From NCBI GenBank assembly GCA_900450455.1, contig UGGN01000001.1, positions 62,001 to 126,000 of the forward strand: DNA of 64,000 nucleotides, given 5' to 3'. Position numbers and translations under genes: made by a program. The notes under the pieces are model-generated. The model ran no database searches. It worked only from the letters and a program-made list of their open reading frames with translations, and was not told where the DNA came from. The DNA is from [Eubacterium] infirmum (GTDB taxonomy: Bacteria; Bacillota; Clostridia; Peptostreptococcales; Anaerovoracaceae). Numbering within the stretch: the first letter of the stretch is position 1; every line of letters begins with the position of its first letter. Of this stretch, positions 16,040 to 24,040 are shown one piece after another.

Positions 16040-16722
16040 TATAGTTCTCCTTCCTCTATCGGCCTGTGGATGATTATCTCCAAATTACCGTTTCTACATC
16101 TTATTTCATCGACAAAGTCTTTTTCCGTAGCTTCTGATTTTAGTTTGAGGCTATATGTGAGCTTGAAAAGGCTTCCCATGTTACTTGTTTTCATCTGTGT
16201 TAACTTGCACTCGTCTGTATATTTCTTGAACAGGTCATCGAATACATCTGTGTAATCGAGAACCTCCGGAATTGTGACCGTCATCGTACGTGCTTTTTTA
16301 GACTGACTACCGAACTTGCTTAGCGAATATAGTAGGATAGCCGTCAAAATAATTGCCACAAACAGAAATGCGTATATTAAGAATCCCATACCGCAGGCAA
16401 GTCCCGCAGCCATAGCCAGAAAGACGGCTGCTATTTCCTTTGCACTTCCCGGAGCTGAGCGAAAACGCACAAGGCTGAAGGTTCCGGCAACAGCAATTCC
16501 CGCACCTATACTTCCGTTTACCATCATGATTACCATCGCTACAACTGCAGGTAAAATAGCTACCGTAACTACGAAACTCTTTGTATAACTACTTTTGTAC
16601 ATATGCACAAGTGCAATCATGAATCCGATTATCAAAGCTGCGCCGATGTCAATCAGAAATGTCGTCATCGCTATGCTCGATGATTGCCCGGCTGCATTCT
16701 GTAACAAAGATTGTAAACTCAT
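16039..16722 (-). CDS. DUF4956 membrane protein
   Basis: 227 aa. Four hydrophobic segments lie in the first 140 residues; a soluble domain of about 85 residues follows (from KKARTMTVTIPEVLDY). The conserved block GTFSLVRFRSAPGSAKEIAAVFLAMAAGLACG is the hallmark of DUF4956. Members are commonly found next to VTC-domain genes, as here. No biochemical role is established that I know of; a part in making or moving a polyanion or surface polymer is inferred from that pairing. Start and stop overlap both neighbours by 1 nt. Confidence 0.85.
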   Translation of the reverse strand: MSLQSLLQNAAGQSSSIAMTTFLIDIGAALIIGFMIALVHMYKSSYTKSFVVTVAILPAVVAMVIMMVNGSIGAGIAVAGTFSLVRFRSAPGSAKEIAAVFLAMAAGLACGMGFLIYAFLFVAIILTAILLYSLSKFGSQSKKARTMTVTIPEVLDYTDVFDDLFKKYTDECKLTQMKTSNMGSLFKLTYSLKLKSEATEKDFVDEIRCRNGNLEIIIHRPIEEGEL

Positions 16723-17474
16723 TACCCTACTCTCCTTTCCTCAAAGCCTTCATAATCAAAGCTCCCCTTTATACATTTTTTATACGCCTCCCCATACTTG
16801 GAGAAGCTTCCTTTGATTATTTTCTCTTTTCCCATAAACTCCCTTAACCAGAGAGGAAGGCCATTTAAGGTTTTAACCTCCAATAAGACCTTGCCTTCCG
16901 GAAGTATCCTGTGTAATTGTGTTTCTTCATTCTTTGACCCCTCAGATACCATGCAGATATTACAGTCAAATGTAAGTCTGAGGTTCTTGTCCTCAATGCC
17001 CGTGAGAGCTATCCTGTCATATTCAATATGGGCGGACCGTATAAGTCCTCCGTAGAAGTCCCTTGCGTACTGCAGTTCTTTTAGAATTTGTTGTTCCTTT
17101 GGACTTTTATCTATAAAGACCTCTTGATCATTTTTGCCTGCCATGAAGTCGAGTGCCTCTTGATACTCAAGCTTTACACGTCTCTTATATACAACATGCT
17201 TGAGCTTTTTCTTAATCTCAAGAAACACATCGTCTCCCGCAACCGCTTCACCGTAGAATCTGATTCTGAACTTCTCTTTATACAGAGGTTTTTCAAGACT
17301 TCTCCTTATCAAGACATAGTTTGGCGTGTCGAAGTATATGCTCTTTACATTGCTTCTTCCAAACTTGTCCTCCACCATGTATTTGCTTGCAATCTGTCTA
17401 AGCAAAGCCGCCTGTTTTGATGTCAAAACGTATTTAATTTCTCTTCTCTTGAAAACATCCTTCATCATTTTCAT
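16722..17474 (-). CDS. VTC-type polyphosphate polymerase domain protein
   Basis: 250 aa, a stand-alone triphosphate-tunnel (VTC/CYTH-like) domain. Basic and acidic strands expected to line the tunnel are visible: RREIKYVL near the start, SIYFDTP, KFRIRFYG, VFLEIKKK, VYKRRVKLEY, IEYDRIAL, RLTFD, LLEVK and KGSFSKYGEAYKK. In yeast VTC4 this fold makes polyphosphate from ATP; bacterial stand-alone members are annotated by homology and few have been tested. It has no membrane segment, so it is probably cytoplasmic and works with the adjacent DUF4956 protein. The gap to the upstream gene is 1 nt and the downstream overlap 1 nt. Confidence 0.87.
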   Translation of the reverse strand: MKMMKDVFKRREIKYVLTSKQAALLRQIASKYMVEDKFGRSNVKSIYFDTPNYVLIRRSLEKPLYKEKFRIRFYGEAVAGDDVFLEIKKKLKHVVYKRRVKLEYQEALDFMAGKNDQEVFIDKSPKEQQILKELQYARDFYGGLIRSAHIEYDRIALTGIEDKNLRLTFDCNICMVSEGSKNEETQLHRILPEGKVLLEVKTLNGLPLWLREFMGKEKIIKGSFSKYGEAYKKCIKGSFDYEGFEERRVG

Positions 17475-17475
17475 T

Positions 17476-17865
17476 TCATTTCACCTTTTTGTAGTAATTT
17501 TCCATACCAAGTGCCACAATTATCAGCACTGCGGCCGCCGGTAGATATAGTAGCGGATAAATGGAACTCGTTCCGTAGATGTCGAGAACTCCCTTTAGAA
17601 AGCTTCCGAAGATCAAAGTGAGAACCCCAAGCTTATATGTAGCTCTTGCATCTTTTGATGTAATAAAACTCTTATCCAGCATTCTTGCTGCAAGGTTCGG
17701 TGCAAGCCCGAGTAAAAGCGGTATCATGAACATCAGATACATGAATGGTGAATATACTTGGTGGCTGAATAGCTCATACACCGTTCCTATTACCAGAGTT
17801 ACAACGCTTTCCACCGCGTAGAAAATCAGCTCCGCCCTGTTCTGTTTAAGCTTATATGTAGACAA
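17476..17865 (-). CDS. Small polytopic membrane protein, unknown
   Basis: 129 aa with four hydrophobic helices (about 14-30, 39-55, 76-93 and 100-120) and short charged loops. I do not recognise a family. It overlaps the phosphodiester glycosidase gene by 14 nt and ends 1 nt before the VTC gene, so it is a true member of this operon. Its size and topology would fit a small integral partner of the GtrA or DUF4956 proteins, but that is only context. Confidence 0.75.
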   Translation of the reverse strand: MSTYKLKQNRAELIFYAVESVVTLVIGTVYELFSHQVYSPFMYLMFMIPLLLGLAPNLAARMLDKSFITSKDARATYKLGVLTLIFGSFLKGVLDIYGTSSIYPLLYLPAAAVLIIVALGMENYYKKVK

Positions 17866-18769
17866 TGTCGCTCACCGCCCTTTCCTGTATTGAATTTCCG
17901 TTTGTAGTTGGCTTATTTACAATCTGTCCGTTGAAGTACATTGTTGATGATCCGCCACCATCAAGATTGTATGCCGTAGTTACATTCAGCTCCTGCATGA
18001 ACTCTGCAAGTTCCTTTAGGGTCAAGCCCTGACTTTCGCTTGTGCGTCCGTCCGATACAACAAATACGTAATTGTTTTCATCTATGATTCCAATCGCTGT
18101 ACGCGGATTGCTCGCCATCGCCTTGCCTACCTCGTCTGAGCTGTCCACAGCAACTTTGCCGTTCTCTATCAAAGCAGGTCCAAATGAGAGAACCTGATAT
18201 GCATTGTTATCTAGTAGTTCCTCGGCTGTGACATCGCCCTCTTTGATGATTTTCATGCTGCCATCCTTGTAAATAACCAAATCTTCCTGGTCGTCACTTT
18301 GGCTTTCACTTCTCAAGAGCTGTCCGTTTCTTATTACGTATCCGGCGTTACGCGCTCCGTAGAAGTCTCCATTTATCGCAAGTACCGCATTCACACTGCT
18401 TGCTATATTTGATGTCGTATCCGTTACATTCTTACCGTAGGTTTCCCCTGCAAGTGCAGATTTGATTGACGAGTTTTTCTTTAAAGTTACAAAGGCAACG
18501 TATATCTTTGTCGAATTTCTCTCGTAAGTTTTGATGGTGACCTTCTTGTAGTCGTCTTCGTAGGCAGTCGACGTGCTCACCGATGCCTTATTTGAGCTAC
18601 TTGAGCTACTCGATGTTGTCTCGTTGCTGAAACTTAAATAGCTTCTTGAAATCACAAGACTGTCGAGTATCACCAGTCCGGAACCGCCGAGCAGAACCGT
18701 AATATATGCGATTGCCAGTATTCTTCTAAGCTTATTGCTAAATATACTATCTGTTTTCTTATTTGACAT
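17852..18769 (-). CDS. NAGPA-type phosphodiester glycosidase, membrane-anchored
   Basis: 305 aa. One N-terminal membrane helix (about 18-40), a serine-rich linker, then a PF09992-type domain. Its conserved motifs are AINGDFYG, NPRTAIGI, NLDGGGSSTMYFNG and ERAVSDIVYI. The human relative uncovers mannose 6-phosphate by removing N-acetylglucosamine; bacterial members are thought to cleave sugar-phosphodiesters in exopolysaccharide or wall polymers. The ATG at 18769 with AAAGG upstream is preferred over a GTG 9 nt earlier. It overlaps the glycosyltransferase gene by 11 nt. Its active site faces outward, so it would act on a polymer handled by this operon. Confidence 0.86.
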   Translation of the reverse strand: MSNKKTDSIFSNKLRRILAIAYITVLLGGSGLVILDSLVISRSYLSFSNETTSSSSSSSNKASVSTSTAYEDDYKKVTIKTYERNSTKIYVAFVTLKKNSSIKSALAGETYGKNVTDTTSNIASSVNAVLAINGDFYGARNAGYVIRNGQLLRSESQSDDQEDLVIYKDGSMKIIKEGDVTAEELLDNNAYQVLSFGPALIENGKVAVDSSDEVGKAMASNPRTAIGIIDENNYVFVVSDGRTSESQGLTLKELAEFMQELNVTTAYNLDGGGSSTMYFNGQIVNKPTTNGNSIQERAVSDIVYI

Positions 18770-19799
18770 AATGCACACCTTTCTTTTGGCGAAAAATAAG
18801 TTTCTTTTGTACTATCCAATTGAAGAAAAACATCGTTATCTCCGTACATATCTTTCCGATAAACGGGCCTATCCCTACTCCGTAGCTGATTCCCATCAAA
18901 ATTAGAGTATTTACCATCAATGAGAAAGCGGCAAGAAGCACATAAGCACCAAGTTCTTTCATCACCGGTTTATCGCTGGCGAATACAACTTTCTTATTTA
19001 CAAAGAAATTGAACCCGGCGCTTATAAACCTCGCTGATATGTTTGCCGCAACCAGCGGAATTCCTAAAAAAATCTGCAATGTGTATAGGCTGTAGTCCAG
19101 GCAAAACGATAGAATCGACGATAGGGCGAACTTGAAGATTTCCTTATATATCCTCACGGAATCATGCACAGTATTAAAGTGCGATCCCTGATTATTGTTT
19201 TCATAAATCGTCTTGATCTCCAGCTCATAAAATGGCCTGTTTTCCTTTGCCCAAACCATCAGCATGTTCATTTCATATTCATAACGTGAACCGGAGATTT
19301 CCAACATCTTGTCCAGATGAACGGCTGAAAAACCTCGCAGTCCGGTCTGGGTATCCCCTATTTTGCTACCGCTTGTTATCTGAAAGACCTTCAAAGTAAT
19401 CTTGTTTCCCAGCTTGCTTCGAAGCGGAACCTTTGCTCCGTCAAAGTTTCTCACCCCGATAACCAGACTATCCTCGTCCATCGAAGCTCTTGCTGCTACT
19501 CTTACGATATCGTCAGGACTGTGCTGACCGTCTGAATCAGCTGTTACTACAGAAAAGTTATTTCCCTTGAAAGTTTCTTTTATATATCTGAAAGCGGTTT
19601 TTAACGCCGCGCCTTTTCCCATGTTCTTAGGATGTCTCAAAACCTTAGCTCCTACCAGTTGTTCAAAGATATTAAGGTATTCTTCCCCGCTGCCGTCATC
19701 GACAACGACTACCGGCAAGCTCTTTCTAACAAGCTCAGATGTTAGCTTTACAAGTTTTTCATCCGGCTCATATGCAGGTATTACTACTATTGTTTTCAT
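18759..19799 (-). CDS. GT2 glycosyltransferase fused to a GtrA-like membrane domain
   Basis: 346 aa. The N-terminal 1-205 is a GT-A fold family 2 transferase of dolichyl-phosphate-sugar synthase type: VVIPAYEPDE, VVVDDGSG, MGKGAALKTAF, and ADSDGQHSPDD with the metal-binding DxD-like motif. The C-terminal 215-340 is a GtrA domain with four membrane helices. Such fusions are expected to make a polyprenyl-phosphate sugar and help present it across the membrane. The ATG at 19799 (GAGGAG 9 nt upstream) is preferred over a GTG at 19868. It is the first gene of the operon. A perfect palindrome overlaps its ribosome site. Confidence 0.87.
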   Translation of the reverse strand: MKTIVVIPAYEPDEKLVKLTSELVRKSLPVVVVDDGSGEEYLNIFEQLVGAKVLRHPKNMGKGAALKTAFRYIKETFKGNNFSVVTADSDGQHSPDDIVRVAARASMDEDSLVIGVRNFDGAKVPLRSKLGNKITLKVFQITSGSKIGDTQTGLRGFSAVHLDKMLEISGSRYEYEMNMLMVWAKENRPFYELEIKTIYENNNQGSHFNTVHDSVRIYKEIFKFALSSILSFCLDYSLYTLQIFLGIPLVAANISARFISAGFNFFVNKKVVFASDKPVMKELGAYVLLAAFSLMVNTLILMGISYGVGIGPFIGKICTEITMFFFNWIVQKKLIFRQKKGVHYVK

Positions 19800-19811
19800 C
19801 GTTTTCCACTC

Positions 19812-19828
19812 CTCACCTGTCAGGTGAG
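19812..19828. promoter_or_regulatory. Palindrome overlapping the ribosome site of the GT2-GtrA gene
   Basis: CTCACCTG-T-CAGGTGAG is a perfect 8-bp inverted repeat with a 1-bp centre. Its proximal arm overlaps the minus-strand GAGGAG ribosome site at 19809-19814. It may be a protein-binding operator. A one-base loop makes a simple RNA hairpin less favourable, though opening the central pairs would allow one. Confidence 0.5.
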
Positions 19829-20010
19829 CTCTCTCCTTTACCTTAGTGTTATTTATGATTTTAAGCACGAACCTTAAACCTACTTTAAAAAAACAAAAAA
19901 AGTGGAAAAAAATTTGATTTTATTATTTAATATAGTTATAGCTAGATAATCAAAACTAGGAAAACCGCCATATTCTAATGTCTTATGCCATTTTATAATC
20001 AGGAGATTCT

Positions 20011-20706
20011 ATGAGAATTCTTTTATGCGAGGATGAAAGAGACCTGTCTGATGCTCTTTCAACGATATTAAAACATAATAATTATTCGGTAGATCAGGTT
20101 TATGACGGACTTGAAGCGCTGGATTATCTCGAGGCCTCAAACTACGATGTCGTAATCCTGGATATAATGATGCCAAAGCTGGATGGTGTTGAGGTCTTGC
20201 GCAGGCTTCGTGCAAGCGGAAGCGATATCCCCGTAATCATGCTGACCGCTAAGTCCCAAGTTGAGGACAAAATCTTAGGACTCGACAGCGGAGCAGACGA
20301 CTATCTGACTAAGCCATTTGACAGCAGCGAGCTTATAGCAAGGCTCAGAGCAATTACAAGACGAGTGAGCTCAGCCCTTCAGTCTGTTTTAACGCTCGGT
20401 AACACGCAGCTGGACACAGCAAGTTTTGCCCTTAGCACAGACAGGGGTTCAGTGACTTTGACAAACAAAGAATTTCAGATGATGGAATACTTCATGCTAA
20501 ATGCAGGAAATGTTATCTCCGCAGATAGCTTTATGGAAAAGATTTGGGGTTACGACAGCGATACAGAGATAAATGTTGTCTGGGTATATATTTCCTATTT
20601 AAGAAAGAAGCTTTCAACCCTTGGTTCCAATCTCAAAATCAAGGTCTCAAGAAATATAGGCTATTCACTGGTGGTGGACGAAGATGGAAAAGAAACTGAG
20701 AACTAA
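20011..20706 (+). CDS. OmpR/PhoB-family response regulator
   Basis: 231 aa. The receiver domain (1-118) has the acidic pair E7/D8, the phospho-acceptor D51 (VVILDIMMPK), T79 and the conserved lysine in TKPF. A winged-helix DNA-binding domain (about 135-225) ends in VWVYISYLRKKL and GYSLV. The start follows an AGGAG site. It overlaps the sensor gene by 23 nt and is divergent from the VTC/DUF4956 operon across about 210 bp, which makes that operon the first candidate target. Confidence 0.94.
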   Translation: MRILLCEDERDLSDALSTILKHNNYSVDQVYDGLEALDYLEASNYDVVILDIMMPKLDGVEVLRRLRASGSDIPVIMLTAKSQVEDKILGLDSGADDYLTKPFDSSELIARLRAITRRVSSALQSVLTLGNTQLDTASFALSTDRGSVTLTNKEFQMMEYFMLNAGNVISADSFMEKIWGYDSDTEINVVWVYISYLRKKLSTLGSNLKIKVSRNIGYSLVVDEDGKETEN

Positions 20707-21994
20707 ATTTACATTTTTATCTGTATGCGCATTTTTCATAGCGCTGATGCTTATTTCCTCAGCTTTGATATATGCAAACTACAATAAAATCGTCAAGCAA
20801 GCCGATTCGACTCTCGAAAGAATTATAAATAGCGGCGGCAAATTCGGTACGCCCAAAGATAACGACGACGATGATAAAGACGATGAAAGAAAGCACTCGC
20901 CTGATGATAAGGATGACGATGAAAAGCCGGACGCCGAGGAACCGTTCTTTAGTCGCTATTTTACGGTAAAGTTCAATAGCAATAAGACTATTAGCACAGT
21001 AGACACCGCTCACATCTATGCAGTGAGTCAAAGTGATGCTAAGACCTATGGCAAGAAAATCATCTCGAATCTTGGAAGCAGCACCGAGAAAACAGGCTTT
21101 CTCTACAACTATAGATATAAACTTCAAAAGACCGCTGACGGATACATCTGCGTATTTCTAAGCTGTAGCCGTGATCTAGGCATTCTTAAAGTCTTTGTTA
21201 GAAACAACATCCTGATTGCAATAGTCAGCCTGATGTTCATCAGTGTAATCTCGTGGCTCCTATCAAAGCGTGCCGTTTCCCCACTGGTTTCAGCATATGA
21301 GAAGCAAAAGGAATTTATTACTAACGCAAGTCATGAGCTCAAGACTCCGCTTGCCATAATCAGTGCCAACAACGATATAATTGAGATAGAAAACGGTGAA
21401 AGTAAGTGGATTTCGAGCAATAAAACCCAGATTAAAAAGCTGAGCAGCATGATAGATATGCTCGTAAGCTTAACAAAACTGGATGAGAATACCAAAGTCG
21501 AAAACGCTACGGCAGTCGACATATCTTCTCTCCTGCAATCGTCCATAGAAAGCCTCTCTCCTCTTGCAGAGGCACAGGAAAAAAGCTTTTCAATCAACGT
21601 TCCTGACACTCTCACATCAAAGGTAAACTTTGATGAGATAAAAAAGCTGTTCTCAATATTGCTGGAGAACAGCATAAAGTACTCAAAAGATAATAGCACA
21701 ATTCACATAGAACTCAAGTCACTTGATGGCGATGGAGTTTATAAGAGAGAAAAGGACGAAGTGCCTCTAGAGCACTTTACATTCTCCATCTCAAACGCTT
21801 CGGAGAATTTGCGAAAGACTTCCTATGATATCCTGTTTGACAGATTCTACCGCCTCGATTCATCTAGAAATAGTGAAACCGGCGGCTTCGGCATAGGCCT
21901 TTCTATCGCTAAGGCAATAGTAGAAAAGCACGGTGGCAAAATAAAGGCTTATAGTCCTAACGGCGAACGCATGGTCATTAGACTTGAGATATAG
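20684..21994 (+). CDS. Sensor histidine kinase with aspartate-rich external loop
   Basis: 436 aa. Two membrane helices (about 10-32 and 175-194) bracket a 140-residue external domain. Residues 59-86 are almost all Asp, Glu, Lys and Arg with runs of Asp, unusual for a small sensor loop and suggestive of cation or cationic-peptide sensing. There is no clear HAMP domain: the dimerisation helix starts directly, with H217 in NASHELKTPL. The ATPase domain has the N box LLENSIKYS and a G box GGFGIGLSIAK. It pairs with the overlapping upstream response regulator. The signal cannot be assigned from sequence alone. Confidence 0.93.
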   Translation: MEKKLRTKFTFLSVCAFFIALMLISSALIYANYNKIVKQADSTLERIINSGGKFGTPKDNDDDDKDDERKHSPDDKDDDEKPDAEEPFFSRYFTVKFNSNKTISTVDTAHIYAVSQSDAKTYGKKIISNLGSSTEKTGFLYNYRYKLQKTADGYICVFLSCSRDLGILKVFVRNNILIAIVSLMFISVISWLLSKRAVSPLVSAYEKQKEFITNASHELKTPLAIISANNDIIEIENGESKWISSNKTQIKKLSSMIDMLVSLTKLDENTKVENATAVDISSLLQSSIESLSPLAEAQEKSFSINVPDTLTSKVNFDEIKKLFSILLENSIKYSKDNSTIHIELKSLDGDGVYKREKDEVPLEHFTFSISNASENLRKTSYDILFDRFYRLDSSRNSETGGFGIGLSIAKAIVEKHGGKIKAYSPNGERMVIRLEI

Positions 21995-22080
21995 CATGTA
22001 TTCTTAGACGAATTTTTAAATTCACTAAAAAATATTTTGTTTGGTTTTAAGAAATTCAGTTGGGAAGCTTAAACTTATAC

Positions 22081-22125
22081 TTGATTTTTAGGCGAAAGTA
22101 TCGTATATTGTTAATTAACAATATA
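22081..22125 (+). promoter_or_regulatory. Promoter and 22-bp palindromic operator of the ArsR-type gene
   Basis: TTGATT at 22081 and TATATT at 22104 are spaced by 17 bp. The -10 box starts a perfect 22-bp palindrome (22104-22125, core TTGTTAATTAACAA). A repressor bound there would block the promoter, the usual arrangement for autoregulated ArsR proteins. The leader to the start codon is about 95 nt. Confidence 0.65.
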
Positions 22126-22211
22126 ACTTATACAAATTCAGCAAAGCCGCTGGAAATAGCACCGTTATGAACTATACAAAACTTTGATGCTTTAAAGAAT
22201 GGAGAGAACAA

Positions 22212-22532
22212 ATGAGAATCAGACGTGAAAACGATATGGCCGATGCCGATATAGAATTTATAGCAAATGTTTCGGATGCCTTTGCACATCCTGTCAGACT
22301 TCAGCTTTTCAGATATATAATGCAGGTGAACAAGGAATTCAAAAGCATCTGTAACAAAGAGCTGGTTGCCGAGTTCGGATATGCTCAGGCAACAATCTCA
22401 CAACACATGAAGAAACTTATCGATGCCGGTCTGATTGAGCCGAAGAAAATTGACAAATTCACATATTACTATGCAAGCCTTGGCGTGCTCATGAAATATG
22501 TTAAGCTAACAAAACAATTCTCAGTTGTTTAA
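22212..22532 (+). CDS. ArsR-family winged-helix regulator
   Basis: 106 aa. The recognition helix region reads YAQATISQHMKKLIDAGLIEPKKIDKFTYYYA, a clear ArsR-type winged helix. The ELCVC metal-binding motif of arsenic/cadmium sensors is absent and only one cysteine is present, so it may sense something other than a thiophilic metal. GGAGAG precedes the ATG. It stands alone between the sensor kinase and convergent rlmH, so its targets are unknown apart from its own promoter palindrome. Confidence 0.87.
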   Translation: MRIRRENDMADADIEFIANVSDAFAHPVRLQLFRYIMQVNKEFKSICNKELVAEFGYAQATISQHMKKLIDAGLIEPKKIDKFTYYYASLGVLMKYVKLTKQFSVV

Positions 22533-22598
22533 GAGGCGGAATTGAAGCGGCCGAATGCTGTGCGAAACTGCCTGATTTGCGGCGAACGGAAAACGGAA

Positions 22599-22657
22599 AC
22601 AGCCGGTGTTTGGCGGGCTGACCAAGCGGGTCAGCGGCTAATCTCCGGCTGTCTTTT
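22599..22657 (+). terminator. Large branched terminator between the ArsR-type gene and rlmH
   Basis: ACAGCCGG (22599-22606) pairs with CCGGCTGT (22645-22652) and is followed by CTTTTATTT. An inner hairpin (CTGACC/GGGTCAG) fills the loop. It ends plus-strand transcription at the convergent rlmH stop. Confidence 0.75.
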
Positions 22658-23132
22658 ATTTATGGTATTTTTCTCCGCGTGCGATTTTGAAGCTGCGGTA
22701 GATTTGCTCTAGGAGAATGGTGCGCATCATTTGGTGCGGGAAGGTCATGTCCGAAAAGGAAAGCTTCATGTTCGCACGCTTGCTGACTGCTCTGCTTAGA
22801 CCTAAACTTCCGCCGATTACAAAGGCCACATCACTCTTACCTTCAATCGAAAGTTCTTCAATCTTTTCAGCCAGCTGTTCTGAGCTAAGCTTCTTTCCCT
22901 TGATTTCGAGAGTTATAACATACATATTCTGTGTTATTCTAGAAAGAATTTCCTCTCCCTCACGCTCTCTAACTATGTGCTCGGCCGCTTCGCCTTCTCC
23001 ACTTTGCTTGCTCTCTTTAAGTTCGATTATCTGCGGATTGCAGTAGCCCTTTAGCCGCTTCATATACTCGGCGACAGCATCACGCCAATAGGCTTCTTTA
23101 AGCTTTCCGATACATATAATCCTTATGTTCAT
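22656..23132 (-). CDS. rlmH: 23S rRNA pseudouridine-1915 N3-methyltransferase
   Basis: 158 aa, the usual length. It is a SPOUT (trefoil-knot) methyltransferase. The SAM-binding knot is visible as FVIGGSLGLS, and the C-terminal LSFSDMTFPHQMMRTILLEQIYRSFKIARGEKYHK block is highly conserved in RlmH. It methylates pseudouridine 1915 in helix 69 of 23S rRNA. Its start overlaps the stop of the WalJ-like gene by 4 nt, a pairing common in Firmicutes. Confidence 0.96.
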   Translation of the reverse strand: MNIRIICIGKLKEAYWRDAVAEYMKRLKGYCNPQIIELKESKQSGEGEAAEHIVREREGEEILSRITQNMYVITLEIKGKKLSSEQLAEKIEELSIEGKSDVAFVIGGSLGLSRAVSKRANMKLSFSDMTFPHQMMRTILLEQIYRSFKIARGEKYHK

Positions 23133-23929
23133 ATTTTTATAATCTCTCCTATAATGTCTCGCTCGAGCACGAACATCTTGAAATCACGATTATCCACATA
23201 TCCCTCTTCCATAAGTCTGCTCCTTATCGTAAGATAGGCCTGTCTCGGCGTATTATTTTCTCTGCTCAGGTGAGATAATGCAATTTGGGGCATATCTTCT
23301 TTTGTTCGCTCACCCAAGGCTCTAATGATTATCTCTGCTGCGTTTTCATTTGACAGATGGCCCTCGTCTCCTAAAATTCGCCTCTTCAGCGAATATGGAT
23401 AGCTTCCCATCAGCAAAATATTTTTCTCGTGATTCGCTTCCAACACATAGAGGTCTGAGTTGACAAGATAATCAAAGGCATCGTCTGTTATGCAACCTGT
23501 ATCTGTAACTATGGTTATACGTCTTCCCTCATGCATCAAAGAAAACCCGAGCGGTTCCGCAGCATCATGCGAAAGCGTGAATGGGGAAACCTCAATGTCG
23601 CCTATTGAAATAGCAGAAAAAGCATCTACCGTGAAGGATTTTTCCGATGCAATTTTATCCGTGATTGCATCTAATGTGCCTTGCGAAGCATAGACCAAAG
23701 CATTTTCGGCCTTTTTGCTGACCATCCTAACGCTCTTGATATGATCTGTGTGCTCATGAGTAATCAAAATACCGTCGAGGTCACCCGGCTCAAGGCCACA
23801 TTTAGATAGTCCCTCAAAGATTTTCTTCCCCGTAATTCCTGTATCGATAAGTAAATGAGTGGTTTCTGTGCTCACAAGATAGCAGTTTCCGGAGCTTCCA
23901 CTCGCAAATGAACAAAATTTAAAAGCCAT
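23129..23929 (-). CDS. WalJ/YycJ-type metallo-beta-lactamase-fold hydrolase
   Basis: 266 aa. The MBL metal motif is THEHTDHIKS, with downstream ligands in LSHDAAE, VTDTGC and ALSHLSREN. In Bacillus the relative YycJ (WalJ) lies in the walRK operon and acts as a 5'-3' exonuclease linked to DNA repair. No walRK genes are adjacent here. It is co-transcribed with rlmH. Confidence 0.88.
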   Translation of the reverse strand: MAFKFCSFASGSSGNCYLVSTETTHLLIDTGITGKKIFEGLSKCGLEPGDLDGILITHEHTDHIKSVRMVSKKAENALVYASQGTLDAITDKIASEKSFTVDAFSAISIGDIEVSPFTLSHDAAEPLGFSLMHEGRRITIVTDTGCITDDAFDYLVNSDLYVLEANHEKNILLMGSYPYSLKRRILGDEGHLSNENAAEIIIRALGERTKEDMPQIALSHLSRENNTPRQAYLTIRSRLMEEGYVDNRDFKMFVLERDIIGEIIKI

Positions 23930-24005
23930 ATATTTCCTTTGATTTTTAACTTCGAGCTTTCGCTCGCAAATAGATTATACCACAAAATTCCCCGTTTACA
24001 TTTCA

Positions 24006-24034
24006 TTGAAAAGATATTTGAGCTGGGGTATAAT
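24006..24034 (+). promoter_or_regulatory. Sigma-A promoter placed directly before rnhA
   Basis: TTGAAA (24006-24011) and TATAAT (24029-24034) are spaced by exactly 17 bp. The start codon at 24041 falls where transcription should begin, so the mRNA may have no leader. Confidence 0.7.
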
Positions 24035-24040
24035 TTGAGC

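Noticed and set aside
19800-19868. Upstream GTG start for the GT2-GtrA gene
   Set aside because: The extra 23 residues are not seen in the family, and the ATG at 19799 has the better ribosome site.
22533-22655. Possible small RNA or tRNA-like structure after the ArsR-type gene
   Set aside because: The GC-rich folding is explained by the branched terminator; no tRNA anticodon or T-arm pattern is present.
23939-24040. 34-codon N-terminal extension of RNase HI
   Set aside because: It would run through the promoter and family members start at the IYTDGACSG strand.
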